DNA of 7,375 bases. It comes from an uncultured Rubritalea sp. (lineage in GTDB: Bacteria > Verrucomicrobiota > Verrucomicrobiia > Verrucomicrobiales > Akkermansiaceae). Of the stretch, positions 5,977-7,375 are shown piece by piece. The DNA lies in the NCBI GenBank assembly GCA_937951395.1, contig CALFBV010000189.1, positions 1 to 7,375 on the forward strand. Reading direction: 5' to 3'. How positions within the stretch are numbered: the first letter of the stretch is position 1; each line of letters opens with the position of its first letter. The notes beneath the pieces were generated by a model. It ran no database searches. It was not told where the DNA came from and saw only the letters and a program-made list of their open reading frames with translations. A program made the translations under genes and the position numbers.

Positions 5977-7375
5977 TTATACTGTAGCAGCTGAACGACG
6001 TTTACGAATACTCCACACAGCGACTCCTGTGAGAACAACCAGACTAATGATAGGAATAATCGTAACCTGAATCATTTTACCTGCGAGGCTACTTTTTTGA
6101 CTTTTTAGCCCTTTCTGCATGGTTCTAATTTCTTTGGCGTATGAGACCTGTTCTGCGTTAAGTTTTTCTATTTCTTTTGCTGAGTCTTTACTCAATGAGA
6201 AACTTCCTGATTGCGTTCTTTGTGACTCAAGCTGGCGTATCTTACTGATTGTTTGAGACTGCTTCAATTCGATTTCAGCAATTTTCTCACCCACATTTCG
6301 CTCAAATTCAGACTCCATTTCCTCTACTACCGTGAACGGACGACGTGTTGACACTCTACCCCGTGCTCCAATTAAATGCTTAGAACCTAAGGTCTGATCA
6401 ACAATATTGAGGAACAAGGAGGAGTTCCCATTAACAGGCTCGACCACCTGCATTCCCATGATGTTAGACATGCGATAGGAAAATGGATTGGCAATAAAAT
6501 CTGCATCTGCAATGAGAACAACAGATCCTTTGCCACTCGATTCCTCCAAATGAATCTCTTTCTCTCCATCATTTTCAACGGATATTTCTTTCTTAGCCAT
6601 TTCTGGATCGGCTTCTTCAGAGCTTATATCTTTTTCATCCTCCTCATCTTCTGTTTTCTTTTCTCCCTTCTTAGGATTACCATCTGGGAAAGCTGTTTTA
6701 AAGTTCCCTTTGAGTCGCATCGCCAATGTATGGAATCCGCCATCTATTGGCTGATTGGGCATTCTACGAGCACTACCTCTAATATCAGCAGCTTCTATGG
6801 AGTCCATGAGACCTGACTGCTCCGATGAGCTAATAAGGCGTTCTACCTCCAGATCCTTACTCCCTCCTCTGAAACTACCTGTCATCACCATCACCAAGTC
6901 ATTCAGCCCTTCGGTGACAATCTCTTTCTCATTTACAATAGAGTCTCTATTTAAGCTCAGAAATACTGGAGAAGTGATCCCTCCCTGCAAGGCAGTACGG
7001 TATTTGTGATCAAATAAGACCTTTGATGAGTCATAACTGACATTCCAAGCTTTCAATAGATTTGGCAAATCGGAGCTACTTGTGCCACCATAACCTGAAT
7101 TTGCGGCATAGCAATGTGGATCCAAGCAAGCTATCACCGTCCCTCCCTGTAATAGATACTGATCTATTGCGTATTCAGTTTCTTTGCTGATATTCTGCGG
7201 ATGTAACACCAGCAAACTCGTGATTTTTGAATCGATCTTCTCAGGACTGTTGCTTAGATCTTTTATTTCAAATGACTTCGCTAAAGCTTGATAAATAATC
7301 CATGGTTCTTGAGGGCTCCGACCACGCATTGCAGCAGGACTAGATTTCAGAGGTAAACCACTAATAAGACCGACC
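5977..7375 (-). CDS. GldG-like ABC-transporter auxiliary protein (ABC_transp_aux), 5' end beyond window edge
   Basis: The frame is open through the upstream edge, with 465 residues visible. The Met at 7329 is internal, because the 15 codons before it (VGLISGLPLKSSPAA) belong to the family's conserved 'Kvglissl Pl' start of the extracytoplasmic domain. Next come PWIIYQALAKSFEIKDL, SLLVLHPQ, and QGGTVIACLDPHC, matching the GldG-type domain. An acidic, low-complexity insert lies at about 6544-6675, then GSVVLIADADFIANPF (about 6481-6525), conserved in the family. A long predicted coiled coil follows (about 6085-6327), then one membrane helix (about 6007-6078) and a basic end, RKRRSAATV. GldG works with the GldA ATPase and GldF permease in gliding in Flavobacterium; relatives in other phyla have unknown substrates, so the name does not imply gliding here. 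The permease and ATPase genes would be expected upstream, outside the window. Family likely; transported substrate unknown. Confidence 0.88.
   Translation of the reverse strand, partial: VGLISGLPLKSSPAAMRGRSPQEPWIIYQALAKSFEIKDLSNSPEKIDSKITSLLVLHPQNISKETEYAIDQYLLQGGTVIACLDPHCYAANSGYGGTSSSDLPNLLKAWNVSYDSSKVLFDHKYRTALQGGITSPVFLSLNRDSIVNEKEIVTEGLNDLVMVMTGSFRGGSKDLEVERLISSSEQSGLMDSIEAADIRGSARRMPNQPIDGGFHTLAMRLKGNFKTAFPDGNPKKGEKKTEDEEDEKDISSEEADPEMAKKEISVENDGEKEIHLEESSGKGSVVLIADADFIANPFSYRMSNIMGMQVVEPVNGNSSLFLNIVDQTLGSKHLIGARGRVSTRRPFTVVEEMESEFERNVGEKIAEIELKQSQTISKIRQLESQRTQSGSFSLSKDSAKEIEKLNAEQVSYAKEIRTMQKGLKSQKSSLAGKMIQVTIIPIISLVVLTGVAVWSIRKRRSAATV

Noticed and set aside
7327..7329. ATG at 7329 as the true start of the GldG-like protein.
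   Set aside because: The frame is open upstream to the window edge and those 15 codons match the conserved beginning of the extracytoplasmic domain, so this Met is internal and the gene is partial.
1..7375. A defence system, prophage or mobile element.
   Set aside because: No nuclease, transposase, integrase, toxin-antitoxin pair, reverse transcriptase, inverted terminal repeats or repeat array was found; every gene fits an ordinary envelope family.

Overview
This 7.4 kb window is a one-directional block of envelope genes, all on the minus strand, so transcription runs from position 7375 toward 1. Both edges cut through genes. In transcription order it holds: a GldG-type ABC-transporter auxiliary protein (5' end missing), a DUF4340 protein, an HtrA/Deg-family serine protease with one PDZ domain, a fused BatB-BatC protein (von Willebrand A domain followed by TPRs and a very charged tail), and BatD (3' end missing). 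No RNA genes, insertion sequences, CRISPR arrays, integrases or convincing terminators were seen.

Likely organism: a Gram-negative bacterium with moderately low GC (about 42 percent by eye), most probably of the Planctomycetota-Verrucomicrobiota-Chlamydiota (PVC) group, with Verrucomicrobiota my first guess. The reasons are the GldG-like/DUF4340 pair next to each other, the Bat genes with a VWA-TPR fusion, and the scarcity of Shine-Dalgarno sequences at the starts. Bacteroidota share Gld and Bat genes and cannot be ruled out from the window alone.

Layout: 7375-5977 is the GldG-like protein, whose extracytoplasmic region is followed by a coiled coil and a last membrane helix. After 28 bases comes DUF4340 (5948-4674), anchored by one N-terminal helix. 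After 85 bases comes the protease (4588-3440), with an intact His-Asp-Ser triad. After 92 bases comes BatB-BatC (3347-1446), and after 29 bases BatD (1416 to the edge), with a signal peptide. The two longer gaps could hold promoters, so this may be one transcript or two to three.

How the genes may work together (inference): every product is predicted to be membrane-anchored or exported, with its main domain outside the cytoplasm. The first two belong with an ABC ATPase and permease that should lie upstream of the window. The last two are the Bat module, which normally goes with a MoxR AAA+ ATPase and a DUF58 protein, neither of which is visible. The protease sits between the two modules and may act on exported proteins of either. 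The families are individually known. The less ordinary points are the BatB-BatC fusion, which retains what looks like a cleavable internal signal sequence, and the joining of a Gld-type module, an HtrA protease and a Bat module in one collinear block.
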